NCBI GenBank assembly: GCA_009602725.1
Contig: WELB01000133.1
Span: 212,241-235,106 of the forward strand
From: Spirogloea muscicola
Lineage: Eukaryota; Streptophyta; Zygnematophyceae; Spirogloeales; Spirogloeaceae
DNA: 22,866 nucleotides
Direction: 5' to 3'
Shown: positions 1-10,014 of the stretch, one piece after another
How the letters are laid out: each line of letters opens with the position of its first letter
Numbering within the stretch: the stretch's first letter is position 1
Notes under the pieces: generated by a model
The model's input: the letters and a program-made list of their open reading frames with translations, nothing else
The model's database searches: none
Told to the model about the DNA's origin: nothing
Translations under genes and position numbers: made by a program

Positions 1-210
1 ACCCTAGCCTCTCTGATTTGCGGCTGCTTAGCAGGGGTTACTGAGTAATTTGTAGCTGCTTTCTTTCTTTGTGTGCTTTGGTTTCTTAGCGCTTCCTCTG
101 GCTTCCTCTGGCCCCCTTCTCGTTCTTTGTTCATTCTTTTTTGGGCTGGCTTGTCCAGCCCCTATCCTCAATGGGCGAGCCCTTTCTTCTCCTGCTTCAC
201 ACTCCTGCTG
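1..210 (+). mobile_element. LINE 3' tail, family 2 (5'-truncated at window edge)
   Basis: The last codons of a LINE ORF2 are readable at 9-44 and end in SDLRLLSRGY followed by TGA at 42-44. The T-rich 3' UTR that follows contains the hairpin GGGCTGG (143-149) / CCAGCCC (155-161) and then the motif CCTCAATGGGCGAGCCC. The same tail recurs at 17584-17730, with shorter pieces at 16880-16945 (-) and 20430-20510. Shared 3' ends with variable 5' ends are the signature of target-primed LINE insertions. The copy lies immediately upstream of the FAD-oxidoreductase start codon at 280, so it probably supplies part of that gene's promoter or leader. The right boundary is approximate. Confidence 0.65.
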
Positions 211-279
211 TTCAACTCCAGCAGCCACATCCTGTTCACACTGCGCCCGCTCTCCTACTCGACTCTCCGCCGTGCCTCC
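211..279 (+). promoter_or_regulatory. Pyrimidine-rich leader before the oxidoreductase start
   Basis: Between the LINE tail and ATG 280 lie about 70 C/T-rich bases that look like a 5' UTR. No TATA box is evident. The transcription start may fall in this leader or inside the upstream LINE tail. The minus-strand transit-peptide exon at 20070 has a similar pyrimidine-rich leader, so this may be the species' usual style. Confidence 0.3.
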
Positions 280-3200
280 ATGGCGCTCACGGCCGCCGCG
301 GCGTCCACGGCGCCCGCTGCTGCGGCGGCGCCGGCGGCTGCGGCGGCGACGGCCGCCGCGCGCACTCGTGGATGCGGCTCCCTAGCTGCCAGTCGTCGGG
401 GCAGCGGCGTCAGGCCTTGCCTGCAACATAGGGGCTTGCTGCCGAGGAGCACGCCTAGCGCGGGCAGGCGGGCGGCCGCCGGGCAGACGCCGGAGGGGCT
501 CCGGCTGGCCAGGGCGTCGTCGGCCGAGCGCGCTGAGGAGGCGGCGGTGGCGGAGCCTCCGGCGGCGCCGGCGGCGGCGTCGGCGGTGGCGGCGTCCTTG
601 ACGCAGGCCAGCTCCTGCCTGGCACTCACAGCAGTCGGAGCTACTCAGCAAAGACAGCTGAGACGCAGTCTCTGCAGGCATCGGCGTAGTTGTTCTCGAC
701 AGCCCGTGCTGTGGCTGGAGTCTTGATATATATTTGGCCTGCATCTAAGCCTGACTGTAATCAGCTGGAGCTGGATCTGGGGCTGCAATTCGTGCAGCGT
801 ATCATGGAGAGCCTGCCTAACGAGGAGGGCGCTGGCGGCGCCGGGAGCAGCACTACCTTCCAGGGGCTTCAAGCTGCAGACGCCAGCTGGCTGAAGCTCC
901 GCACCATGAAGACAGGTCGGTGTTTGTCCACCTGTAGGAAGGCGCCGTGTCTAGCATTCTGACGCTTTGGTATTTTTGAAGAACGTCTAAGAGCTTCTAG
1001 TGTATTCGAGAGGTTGTTGAGCTTGTTTGCTACCACTTTTTGACCAGATTACAAAGTTGATTGATCGTAGGAAGAAAGCTGCAGTTGAGGTATTGACTTG
1101 CCAATCGACATTAAAATGATGTGACAGAGTAGTCAGATTGATCACGAGCTCACCACTGTCAATTCTGTCAGGCAGGGACGCAGGTCCAGCACCACAGGTC
1201 GTGACCCGGCTGCCTGGGAGCTGGAAAGACGTGCCCAGTCTCCTTAAAAGTACAACGACGGTGTTCGATGTTGTGGTGTGCGGCGGCACGCTTGGTGTGT
1301 TTGCTGCAGTAGCCTTAGTAATGAAGGGCCACAAGGTGGCCATTATTGAGAGGGGCAAGCTTCAAGGGGTAAGCACGAGTACAACTCACCCGCATGGATA
1401 CCTTGTGCCATTCTACCATCCCGTTTTTTATGCATATATATATATCTGGGCGAGATAGCCTCCAGCCATATACAAGTTGGTTGATAAAAACATCCGAAGT
1501 AGCCTTCTGAAGGTATCCTTTTCAAGTACTTGCATCAACTTGACAATATAAACAGCTCATTTCAAGTCCTTTGTCCAAGCAACTTGCATTGTACACTGTT
1601 GGGTGAGGTGATTGATGAGTTGAGCTATTGTTGATGTCATTCCGAGATTCTGGTCCTCAGGCTGCCAAGGAACAACAAGAATGCTGTGAAAGCAACCTGT
1701 CAGCATCTTGAATTTTATTCACTGCAGTTGCATCCCTGTTTGACAGCGAAAGCAGGACTGGAACATCTCAAGGAAGGAGCTGCAAGAGCTTGCTGACATG
1801 GGAGTTCTAACTGCTGCAGAAATTCAGGCGGCGATCTCAATCGAATTCAATCCTGTAAGCTCACGTCCCACCGTGGTTGATGTGGGATACTATATCATCA
1901 TGCTGGGTATCAATAAGGCTTTCAGTGGTATCAAGGGCTGTCAAGCATCAAGAATAAGACATAAGAGACGCATTGAAAAGTCTGAGAACCTGAAGTAGAC
2001 TTGCTCCGTCGTTTTGATGAAGTATCAGCAGGCTTGCTTATGCATGCCTGTTGGTCCTGTACTTCAGAAATATCTGATTTAGGGCCATTCTTGCATGCCT
2101 CTTTTGCTTGTTCATTTGTCCAGAGCCGATGTGGTTTTCATGAAGGTGGAGAAATTTGGGTGAAGGACATCCTCAACCTTGGCATCTCGTGAGCACGCTG
2201 CTTATGGCAAGCTTATGTCATTTTGGAACAGCGGTGTCAACTTTGGCTGCACATGCTTCTGAATTAGTACCTGTTAGCACGCTAGTGTAAGCGCTCTGAA
2301 TCAGCATGTCTGATATCCAAAAATGCTATGCAGACCTGCCAAGGTCGTGGAGAGTGCCAAGCAGCGGTTCCTTGCTGCGGGGGGTGTTCTATATGAACTC
2401 ACCAGTCTCAAGAGCATCACAGTTCACGATGATGGTGCTGTAAGTAATCCACAAGGATTTTGCTGTTTGCAACAATTCTTATGTATTGCTGGCTGCTGAA
2501 TCCCTTACAGCAGATAGACATGCACATCCCAAATAAACCGATTGACATGGTAATTTCAAGGCTGTAAGGGAGTGCTTGTACTTGGAACTCTTGTTGACAA
2601 AGGATAATCGAATTTTCATAAGGTAATGCATCTGCTGTTCTTCCAGATTGTGTCGATCAAAGGCAGGCTACCACTGGTGGCAAGGCTCGTTATTGATGCG
2701 ATGGGAAATTTTTCACCAATTGTACGCCAGGTATATACTTTGGAATTTTGGTCGATGTTGGTCTGATGTTATCATTTTGATGTTATCGCTGTTGGAAGTA
2801 GGCAATGATAGTGCTGGCTTACAGGCACTGCTATACAGCTCCAGGTTGGCAGAGAGTGGTCAGACTTGTGTGCCTTCAGAGCCTATTAGAAGAAGAGGTC
2901 TTGTGAATACGAGAAACTTGACATGCAGGTTGAGCATCTGTTAAGTCATCCTGCATGCTTGTCAGAGCAGGTGAGGTGGGGTCGTAAAGCAGACGGCGTC
3001 TGCTTAGTGGTTGGTGCTTGTGCAAGAGGCTTTGAAAACAACTCAGCAAGTGACATCATTTACACTGCCACGCCCATGAGGAGGGTGAATGGGGAGCTTG
3101 CCCAATATTTCTGGGAGGTACTGAAACTTGCTCCACTGCACATGTAGCTGAGTATTGGCAGGGTCGTCAATCAAGAAATGGCAGCTATTGGGATAATCTT

Positions 3201-5501
3201 CAATTTACTACACATTGACAACGATCAGGAAGCTCTTCACATGACCTGTTCTTGTCCCAAAACTTGGATATCTCCAACCACGACATTGGTTACCACCTCT
3301 GCTGCTAATGGCATGGACATCAGACCACTTTGCCCCTCTTCGGTGCTGAGTGTCCAACGTTACTGAGCGTCCAGGCTTTTCCAGCTGGATCAGGTCCAAC
3401 AGACCGAACCACGTATCTCTTTACGTATACAGACGCCCATCCCAAAAGGCCTTCTCTACAGCAGCTCCTTGAGGAGTACTGGCTTCTTATGCCCCAATAT
3501 CAGGTGCTCAGTTGGTGACTTGAATGTCTGAGCAGGTCCCAGAAGCCGTATCCAATATTCCTGGTGTACGCTGAGCTAATGTTTGATATATCAAGTATAT
3601 GCTTGGAAAGCCCAGATCCATGGCATGTGCTTGTGGAACGTCATTAGTGAAGTAGACAACTGTGTCTCTTCATCCTTTAGGGTGTCGATTTGGAGCACTT
3701 GCAGTTCCTCCGAGTCCTATTTGGTTTCTTCCCGACTTACCGAGATAGGTGGGTTACACATGGCCTGCATGGCCTGCTTATCAGTGCGCAGAGTGCAATA
3801 CCTCATGTAGTGGAATGATGTTGCAGTATATGTACGGAAAGTTGAAAAGACAGCCCTACTTTGGTGGACTTTTAAGTTGGAAAAAGAAAATCGAGCAAAA
3901 ACTTTTTGTAGCAGATAATGTCATTTTGCTATCAGGGAAGACAAGAGTGGTTACAGTAATATGCTGAACTGATTGACTTGCTTATGACAGCCCTTTGCCG
4001 GCCCCGTTTGATAGGGTCATGCAGGTGAGTCTATGCTAACTAGCTGGCACTTGAAGTGTTGCTGTCACACGGGATCCTGATGCGGCCTGTTCTGTGTTGG
4101 TATGTATCTGAGTTAGTATGTAGCGCTCGGAATCGTATAGTCAACACAAGCTCCTCCATATCTCGCTTGACCTGGACCAAGTTCAGGGGTCCCTGGAGGT
4201 TGTTTTGCTATAGACCTTGCTTCTCTGCAGGTAGGAGATGCTAGTGGAATTCAGTCTCCCCTCTCCTTCGGGGGTTTTGGGAGCATCACTCGCCATCTCC
4301 ACCGTATTACTACTGGTTAGCAACTATTGGAGAATTACACATGCTGTATGCTTGTGGGTGCAGATATTATGTGCTGCAAGCACGCTGTATAGCTCCAGAT
4401 TCCTCCAGAAAATTTTCATGGAAGGTCTTGTTTATTATGTTCATTTTTCACAGGTGTCAGTGAGGCGCTTGAAGCTGATACTTTGACAAAGGGCAAGTTG
4501 GCCTTAATCAACGCATATCAGGTATTGACAGCACGTTATCTATTGGACTAAAATCGGACCAAGTTATTTAAGAAGATCAATTCAGATCATCACTTTCGAT
4601 AAGTGCAAGTCAGCATGCAGTCAAGGCTGCTAATCTGCTGTCAACGGTTGCTTTGTGCCAGCCTAACTTAAGGGGTGGCTGGCTTTTACAACGAGCTATG
4701 TCTGCAAGAATTGGATCAAATGTCTCACCTGATTTTATCAATCGCCTCCTTTCCACAAACTTCAAAGCCATGCAGGTATTTCATGCTGTGCAATCACTTA
4801 GATCTCATGATGAACGTTGGTAACTGAGGGAGCTGGACCTGCAAGCTCAAGCATGTGTGAAACAGCAGATGAGACTGTTTGGAGGCTGAAGGAGGACTTT
4901 TGACCTTCTTTTGGCAGATGTTGGGAGACTCTGTGCTCCGCCCATTCCTTCAGGATGTGACTAAGTTTGGTCCACTTGCTCTGACAATGGCTACAATGAC
5001 AGTCACCAAGCCCACCCTCCTTCCAACAATCTTTTCTCAAGCAAGCTTCCCCTCTCCTTTGAGATGACGTACTTGCAATGCTGCCGCTGCTTGCACATGC
5101 ATACTACGCACTTGCTGGCTTGCCTCCAACCTTGTGTGACGCTCCAGCCAGAGGAAGCGTTGTTGTTGTAGAACGCTGTTTCCAGGCCACACACTGAGTC
5201 TGTGCTATGCTTTGAGCAGGTTGGGTTGGTTGCCCTCATCGACTGGCTTGTGCATTTTGTTGCTCTGGCCTTCTACACGCTCCTATCAATACTCGTCACA
5301 CCTTTGCTCAGGTATTGATCAGGTACGACTCGTCCTGCTCGATAGGTCATAAATAATGGCTCACATGCTCAGTGTTGCTTGTGTTTGCTTGCGAGCAAGT
5401 GCAGGCCCGTAGTGGAGAGGAGTCCACCAAGTCTACGATATACTGGAAGGCGGATACTGGAATCATGGCAATACGGAGCAGGCTTAGATTATAAAGCATG
5501 A
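280..5501 (+). CDS. Plastid FAD-dependent oxidoreductase ('lycopene beta/epsilon cyclase protein' group), 17 exons
   Basis: The protein resembles what I recall of the Arabidopsis At2g32640 type, a predicted chloroplast flavoprotein of unknown substrate; true lycopene cyclase activity is not implied. Exon 1 starts at ATG 280 with an Ala-rich transit peptide (MALTAAAASTAPAAAAAP); its donor was not fixed but must be phase 0. Exons 2-17: 765-915, 1172-1368, 1747-1854, 2124-2188, 2334-2439, 2647-2730, 2971-3117, 3375-3503, 3681-3748, 3991-4024, 4231-4315, 4454-4521, 4662-4775, 4918-5040, 5220-5311, 5405-5501 (TGA 5499-5501). They total 1668 bp, 555 codons plus stop, with every junction in phase. 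The dinucleotide-binding motif VVVCGGTLGVF is in exon 3, VIDAMGNFSPIV in exon 7, VGDASGIQSPLSFGGFGS in exon 12 and a hydrophobic C-terminal segment (IDWLVHFVALAFYTLL) in exon 16. All introns are GT-AG except 5041-5219, which is GC-AG. The 34-bp exon 11 is unusually short. The gene looks intact. Confidence 0.93.
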
Positions 5502-6290
5502 GAAGAGTTATGCAACCTCTTTGCACGCTATTCCATAAGGGCACCACTGGCAGCACTCAAAGGTGCTTCGATAATATAATCTGATGACAAGAACAGGTAG
5601 CAGAAGGCAAGGAAGAAACTCAATGTACGCCGTAGCAGCAGCTATGTTTCATATTTTAGATCCCTGCATGTGGCTATGCCCTGCACCCGTCACTACCTGG
5701 TGGAAGCAGTGCATGCATATTGTGCTTCCAACATTCTGTAGCATTGAAACATGTGGGAAATCACGAAGTGCCAAGTGCTAAAATGGGAGACTGAAAGTGG
5801 CAGCAGTTTATGGCAGGAAAAACACTGGAAGTTTAGCTCTTCCAAATAGTGCAACGGTTAAATGCGTGATCTGTGTGGCTGTGACTGCATCGGTAAGGTC
5901 TTTTGAAGGGCTCTCCAAGTCGCTTCGTCGCCTCCTGCCAGGCATGCCACAAGTATGCAGAAGTGGTGTCTACAACCTCCTGTTGGCGAAAACCGCTTCC
6001 TTGCCTGTGGAGGAGTCACCGATGCTTGTCAGCAGCTTGCCAAGCTATGAAGCTGTGCATGCTGTGTGCCAATGATGTCCGACCCTGACTAAATTTAGGC
6101 CTTCCTTCGGCTTGGGCGCCCCAGTTTGCCAGTATGGGCAATGGTCAGTGGCACCGACTCTTGTAGCAGTATTATGTACGTTGTGACTATGATTGCAGCA
6201 AGGAGTGCCTGCCATCAACTTAGCCCAGGAGCTCATCATTGCTATTTAGCCTGCTAGTAGAGATAATCAGTATCGAATCATGTAGAGTAG
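5502..6290. other. 3' flank of the oxidoreductase gene; no gene recognised
   Basis: This stretch follows the stop at 5499-5501 and must contain the 3' UTR and then intergenic DNA. A plus-strand frame is open at 5797-6075 but has no ATG at its start and no recognisable motif, so I do not call it. No clear polyadenylation signal was identified by eye. A single ambiguous base (n) stands at 6291. Confidence 0.5.
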
Positions 6291-6327
6291 NCCTGCGGGG
6301 ATTTCCGTCGGTGCGTAAGTAAGCGGT

Positions 6328-6407
6328 CTGCTCATAAGCAGGCCCATGCTGCGCCGCGCAGCATCTCCAGGCCGGGGCCTCCGGATTGCTACTGCAGTTC
6401 TGCAGTA
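6328..6407. repeat. Cluster of four short perfect inverted repeats
   Basis: Four palindromes follow each other within 80 bp: CTGCT-cata-AGCAG (6328-6341), ATGCTGCGC-c-GCGCAGCAT (6346-6364), AGGCC-gg-GGCCT (6369-6380) and TACTGCAG-tt-CTGCAGTA (6390-6407). All arms match perfectly. No coding sequence covers them and no flanking terminal repeats were found. They could be structured RNA, paired protein-binding sites or the core of a small transposon remnant. Confidence 0.6.
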
Positions 6408-7012
6408 ACAAGCAGCAAAAGCCCGGGGCATGTCTGATCACTCATCTTGTTTGATTAGAGTTTAAATGGGTGATTGAAAATTGCCAAGGCAGGGAGGATG
6501 GGCATTCTTTTCTTTTCGGCATGCCTTAGCTGCAGTAGGACTGTGGCAAACAGCTTGATTCGGAAGGAGGGCGCCAGCTAAAGAGGCAAATGCAAGCAGA
6601 AAGATACTCGCGACCAGAAGCAAGCCTAGCTGTGGCTGGACAGGCTGACGTTCAGCTCTCGATCAGCAGCAAGGTCGCTGTGGCTGGTGAATGTTCTCAG
6701 TTCAGGTCCAGATTTCAGTCCAACGGGGCCAGATGGAGGGACCCAATGCCATGGCGGGCAGGCGGAGGTGCGTGATGCCCTGCTCAACGAACAAACCTCA
6801 TGAGGAGTCCATGCAGGCCACTGACAAGCATCAATTGTGCTGGTAATCAACAGCCGTTGGATATTATCTCGATGCACATCTCTTGGCATCCTTCCACTAC
6901 TCTGCTGAGGTGCAAACGACAGCGGCCAAGTGCACACAGTATGGGGGCTGTGGGGTGGCTCCACTCAAGAGTTGGGTAGCTTCATCAAACAGGAGGATGG
7001 GCGAGTAACGAA
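6408..7012. other. Intergenic; nothing recognised
   Basis: Mixed-composition DNA with short open frames on both strands and no recognisable protein motif, RNA gene or repeat. It ends at a 27-bp segment (7013-7039) that recurs exactly at 20532-20558. Confidence 0.4.
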
Positions 7013-7039
7013 CTGCTGATGTGTTGTATGATGCGAGCT
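7013..7039 (+). repeat. 27-bp exact repeat, copy 1
   Basis: The 27 bases beginning CTGCTGATGTG and ending GATGCGAGCT are identical to 20532-20558 in the same orientation. The flanks are only weakly similar. In the second copy it lies just after a LINE family 2 tail. Confidence 0.7.
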
Positions 7040-7490
7040 ACTGGAAGAAGCCGGGCCGTTGCTGCGGCGGCCGCCGCCGGCGCCACCGCAGCCACACCTT
7101 CGGCGGCAGCGCGGCTGCGAACCGCGCCGCGCCCCAGCCGGCGCCGGCGGGAGATGCGACGCAAGAAGCACCGCAATATGCGGCGCTTCTTGCGGGGCGG
7201 CGGCGGCGGCGGCTGCGACGGCGAGGCCCTTCCATGGTTCCGTGTGCCATGTGGCGGGCTCGTCATCAGCGCCCGGGCACCCCAAAGGTTTGATCAATTA
7301 TCACGCCTCCATGCTGGACCTGACCCTCGGGCTGGATTGGCCATGCTGGACCCAACCCTTGGTTGGCCACCATCCGGCGGGTTTTGACGGCGGGTCAGCC
7401 ATCGCGGCCGTCCTGACGTGCCTGTCTCAAAGGCCGCGAGACCACCAGTAGAAGGGCCGGCCCGCCGACGACGATGAATGCAGAGGAGGC
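7040..7490. other. GC-rich GCC/GGC-repeat block, open on both strands
   Basis: The part up to about 7260 is very GC-rich and rich in GCC/GGC triplets, so several frames are open on both strands (Ala-, Arg- or Pro-rich). None has a recognisable domain or a convincing exon boundary, so the openness is best explained by composition. A 33-nt near-perfect hairpin sits at 7161-7193, with 15-bp arms, one mismatch and a 3-nt loop. It may be the remains of a GC-rich first exon like those at 280 and 20070, but I cannot show it. Confidence 0.4.
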
Positions 7491-8310
7491 AACCGACCTG
7501 CTTCTTCGCTCCCTGGATAGACCTCACGATGAACATTGGAACTCATTACAGGCATTAAAGAGTTTGTGCATCACTACAGGGACGAAGCCCAAGGCGACAT
7601 GACAATAGTCAACTTGCCACTGCGAAGTCCTTCTTTGTGAAAGGAGGGAAGCTGCGGGCTTGTGTCACTTCGCGTGAACAATCCCTTACCAGATATTGCG
7701 CAAATAGATCTCGTCAGGTTGTGAGCTTTCAATGCCATCTTTTGACCTTCCTAGCAAGCCAACTGAGCACTGCCAAGGTGAAACAGATGAATATCCTCGC
7801 TGGTACTGAATCTGGTCTTTAGAGTGCACAACGCTTGCGGACCATGGATGTTAGATACATGCTGATCATGCATCACCATCCTCTGTAACAGTACTGTTTG
7901 TCTTCAAAATCTTAGCGTGGATGATGTGAGAAGGAGAGAGCCACTGCTGCCATGACTGGTACGTGGGCGTTGAGCCACGCTCGCACAATTCCATGGGGGT
8001 GTCATGGGTGCTGCTAATCAGCGAAGACACTTGATGTAATATGCAGCGAGCATCACACTGGACAGAGCAATACACAGCAGGCAGTGGAGAAAGGATGGAG
8101 GACTGCAGTGAAGGCAGAGCAGAAGTTGCTCACAAATCACAATGAATTTTTTACAATGAAGTTGGTGCCAGAATTGTGGCGGAGAGGCGCCTGGGTACAA
8201 AGCTTACTGTGTTACAAGTTTACAACTCAGGGGGCGGCAGTGCCACTCTCTTCCACGAGACTACAAACATCTTCTATGAAATTGCGGCATGACGTGGGTA
8301 ATCAACACTG
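7490..8310. repeat. 3' flank of the kinase gene, duplicated at 17380-18960 (copy 1)
   Basis: This region, downstream of the minus-strand kinase, aligns along its length with 17380-18960. Shared landmarks include CCTGGATAGACCT, CCCTTACCAGATATTGC, CTTTTGACCTTCCTAGCAAG, CTGCTGCCATGACTGGTACG and GCAGCGAGCATCACACTGGA. It probably contains the kinase 3' UTR. TGTAA motifs read on the minus strand near 8210-8226 could serve as an algal-type polyadenylation signal. No coding sequence is convincing here. Confidence 0.65.
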
Positions 8311-9597
8311 TCATGGCACGCGGGTCAACACCAAGGTTGTCATACACTCTGCACCTACGACTTCTTCCGGCAGCTTCTTCTGGAGAGCCGCCGTTGCTGC
8401 TTGAAGGCGCTCACGAAGTTGGTAGAGGATGTTGGGCTCGCAGGTGACGACATCCGCTGTCTCGTCTTTCGCCTCGACCATCGAAGAGGCTGCCTGGGCA
8501 GCCTTGGCCTCCTCGACATCCGATCCGCTGCTCGACGCCATGCGCGGCAGCTGGAAGGTGGAGCGCAGGGAGGCGGCGCAGGAAAGATGCAGCGACTGCT
8601 GCCGCAGCCACGAATTGTGGTACACCTGCTGCGCGGTGAGGCGGTGGGCGGGGTCCGAGCGCAGCAGCCCTCTAAGGAGGCACTTGGCATCGGCGCTGAC
8701 CGAGGGCCAGGGCTCGCACTCCAAGTCAGGCTCGTTGCTGCATATGGCGTTGTAAATGTCGGTGTCCGAGTCGCCCCAGAATGGCGGCACGCCGGAGAGC
8801 AGGATGTAGAGGATGACGCCCAGCGACCAGACGTCGGCCTCTTTGCCGTGCGTGCCGAGGATGACCTCCGGCGCGGCGTAGTACGGGGAGCCGACAAACT
8901 CGGCGAGGCGCTCGGTGCCGTCGAGGACCACCGCCAGCCCGAAGTCGGCGATCTTGGCGACGTAGCGGCCGCGCGCCCCAGGCCGCTCGGTGAGCAAAAT
9001 GTTCTCCGGCTTGAGGTCGCGGTGCACCACGCCGCGGGCGTGGAGCGCGGCGACCGTGGCGGCGACGTCGGCGAGGACAGCGGCGGCCTCCGGCTCGGCA
9101 AGCCGCCCGCGGGCCTCGATGTAGCTGAAGAGGTCGCCGCCGGCGCAGAGCTCCATGACCAGGTGCACGCCGTCGGGGTCCTCGTACACGCCCTGCAGCG
9201 CGACGACGCCGCCGGGCGCCGCGCCGCCGGCGCGTCGCAGGATCGCCACCTCCTGCAGCACCGCCTGGCGCTCGCGCGCCGTCCCCAGCTCGCCCTTGTC
9301 CAGAGTCTTGCAAGCGTAGCGGCGGCCGTTGCGGTGGGAGGTGGCCCTGCGCACGATGCCGAATTTGCCGCGGCCGAGCTCGTCGCCTAGCGAGAAGTGC
9401 TGGGCCAGGAGCGGCGTGCCGGCGGGCAGGACCAGGTCGGCGGCGGCGCCGTCGGACCAGCTCTCGCGCCGCGGTCGCTTCTTGAACGGCAGCTTCCACG
9501 GCGGCAGCAGCGACGACGGCGGCGGCGTTGGCGGCGGCGGCGGCGGCGGCGGCGGCGGAGGAGCAGGCTGCGCCACTTGGGGACGACGGGATTGCAT
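8311..9597 (-). CDS. CDPK/PEPRK-like Ser/Thr protein kinase without EF-hands
   Basis: A single-exon gene of 428 codons; ATG at 9597-9595, TGA at 8313-8311. The N-terminus is low-complexity Pro-rich (residues 11-29), encoded by a GGC/GCC run near 9530-9560. The kinase domain spans about residues 68-331: Gly loop GRGKFG (75-80), ATP-binding Lys in YACKTL (K97), alpha-C Glu E116, catalytic loop HRDLKPEN (192-199, Asp194), DFG (218-220), APE (242-244), DVWSLG (255-260) and a CDPK-like subdomain XI (PPFWGDSDTDIYNAI, WPSVSADAK, RLTAQQV). All catalytic residues are present, so it should be active. The roughly 95-residue tail has no EF-hand or obvious calmodulin-binding helix, which favours a PEPRK- or CRK-like kinase over a true CDPK. 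A rearranged paralogous copy lies at 18955-19828. The second ATG at 9601 opens only an out-of-frame shadow. Confidence 0.92.
   Translation of the reverse strand: MQSRRPQVAQPAPPPPPPPPPPPTPPPSSLLPPWKLPFKKRPRRESWSDGAAADLVLPAGTPLLAQHFSLGDELGRGKFGIVRRATSHRNGRRYACKTLDKGELGTARERQAVLQEVAILRRAGGAAPGGVVALQGVYEDPDGVHLVMELCAGGDLFSYIEARGRLAEPEAAAVLADVAATVAALHARGVVHRDLKPENILLTERPGARGRYVAKIADFGLAVVLDGTERLAEFVGSPYYAAPEVILGTHGKEADVWSLGVILYILLSGVPPFWGDSDTDIYNAICSNEPDLECEPWPSVSADAKCLLRGLLRSDPAHRLTAQQVYHNSWLRQQSLHLSCAASLRSTFQLPRMASSSGSDVEEAKAAQAASSMVEAKDETADVVTCEPNILYQLRERLQAATAALQKKLPEEVVGAECMTTLVLTRVP
9530..9565. repeat. GGC trinucleotide run in kinase N-terminus
   Basis: A run of GGC units, read as CCG/GCC proline codons on the coding strand, encodes the poly-Pro stretch of the kinase. 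Its length is likely variable between strains. Confidence 0.7.
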
Positions 9598-9601
9598 GCA
9601 A

Positions 9602-10014
9602 CGTTCATACGGCAGCTCACTATCCTTTTGATGCGCCAGCAGCTAGGCCCTCGATTCGAGCGGCACTCTGAGATGGAGCCCCACCTCGTGCTCGGTGACA
9701 AGTGAGCATCGCTCCTCAGTATTCTCACCCAGAGCTGCCACTGCTTGACCCTGTGATTTGGAGGACAGTTAGACTCTTCACAAGAGCACATGCTAGACCC
9801 TCTTGTCTGTGGCAGAACAAACCTTCTGGAAGCACTGTCTGTTGAGTACGGCTAGAGCGGCAGAGAAGCACACAGCTCAGTTGTTACTTCTACGTTGAAG
9901 AAAAGCTTCATGAAGGTCGCCCAAGTGCCCACAGTCGTCAGCTATTCAACGTCTCAGGCATGGCATCTCTCATGCAGATGCTAAAGCTCACTCCCCACAG
10001 CTGTGCGCAGGCCG
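9602..10014. other. Region between divergent kinase and GT61-like genes
   Basis: About 410 bp separates the kinase start (-) from the first recognised GT61-like exon (+). It must contain the kinase promoter and may hold upstream exons of the glycosyltransferase, since exon 10015-10113 begins in the middle of the family's conserved region. A plus-strand open stretch near 9630-9700 ends at a possible donor (AAG|TGAGC context) but has no recognisable motif. No TATA box is clear. Confidence 0.35.

Noticed and set aside
1425-1450. AT dinucleotide run as a TATA promoter
   Set aside because: It lies inside an intron of the oxidoreductase and is a simple microsatellite.
5797-6075. 92-codon plus-strand frame after the oxidoreductase
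   Set aside because: No ATG start, no domain and no splice support.
6965-7451. Several Ala-, Arg- and Pro-rich frames on both strands
   Set aside because: A GCC/GGC-rich composition removes stops in all frames; none has a domain or splice support.
8401-9390. 329-codon plus-strand frame over the kinase
   Set aside because: It is the antisense shadow of a GC-rich coding exon; it has no domain, while the minus strand carries all kinase motifs.
9645-9665. tRNA-like TCGATTCGAG segment
   Set aside because: No matching A box, acceptor stem or cloverleaf could be built around it.
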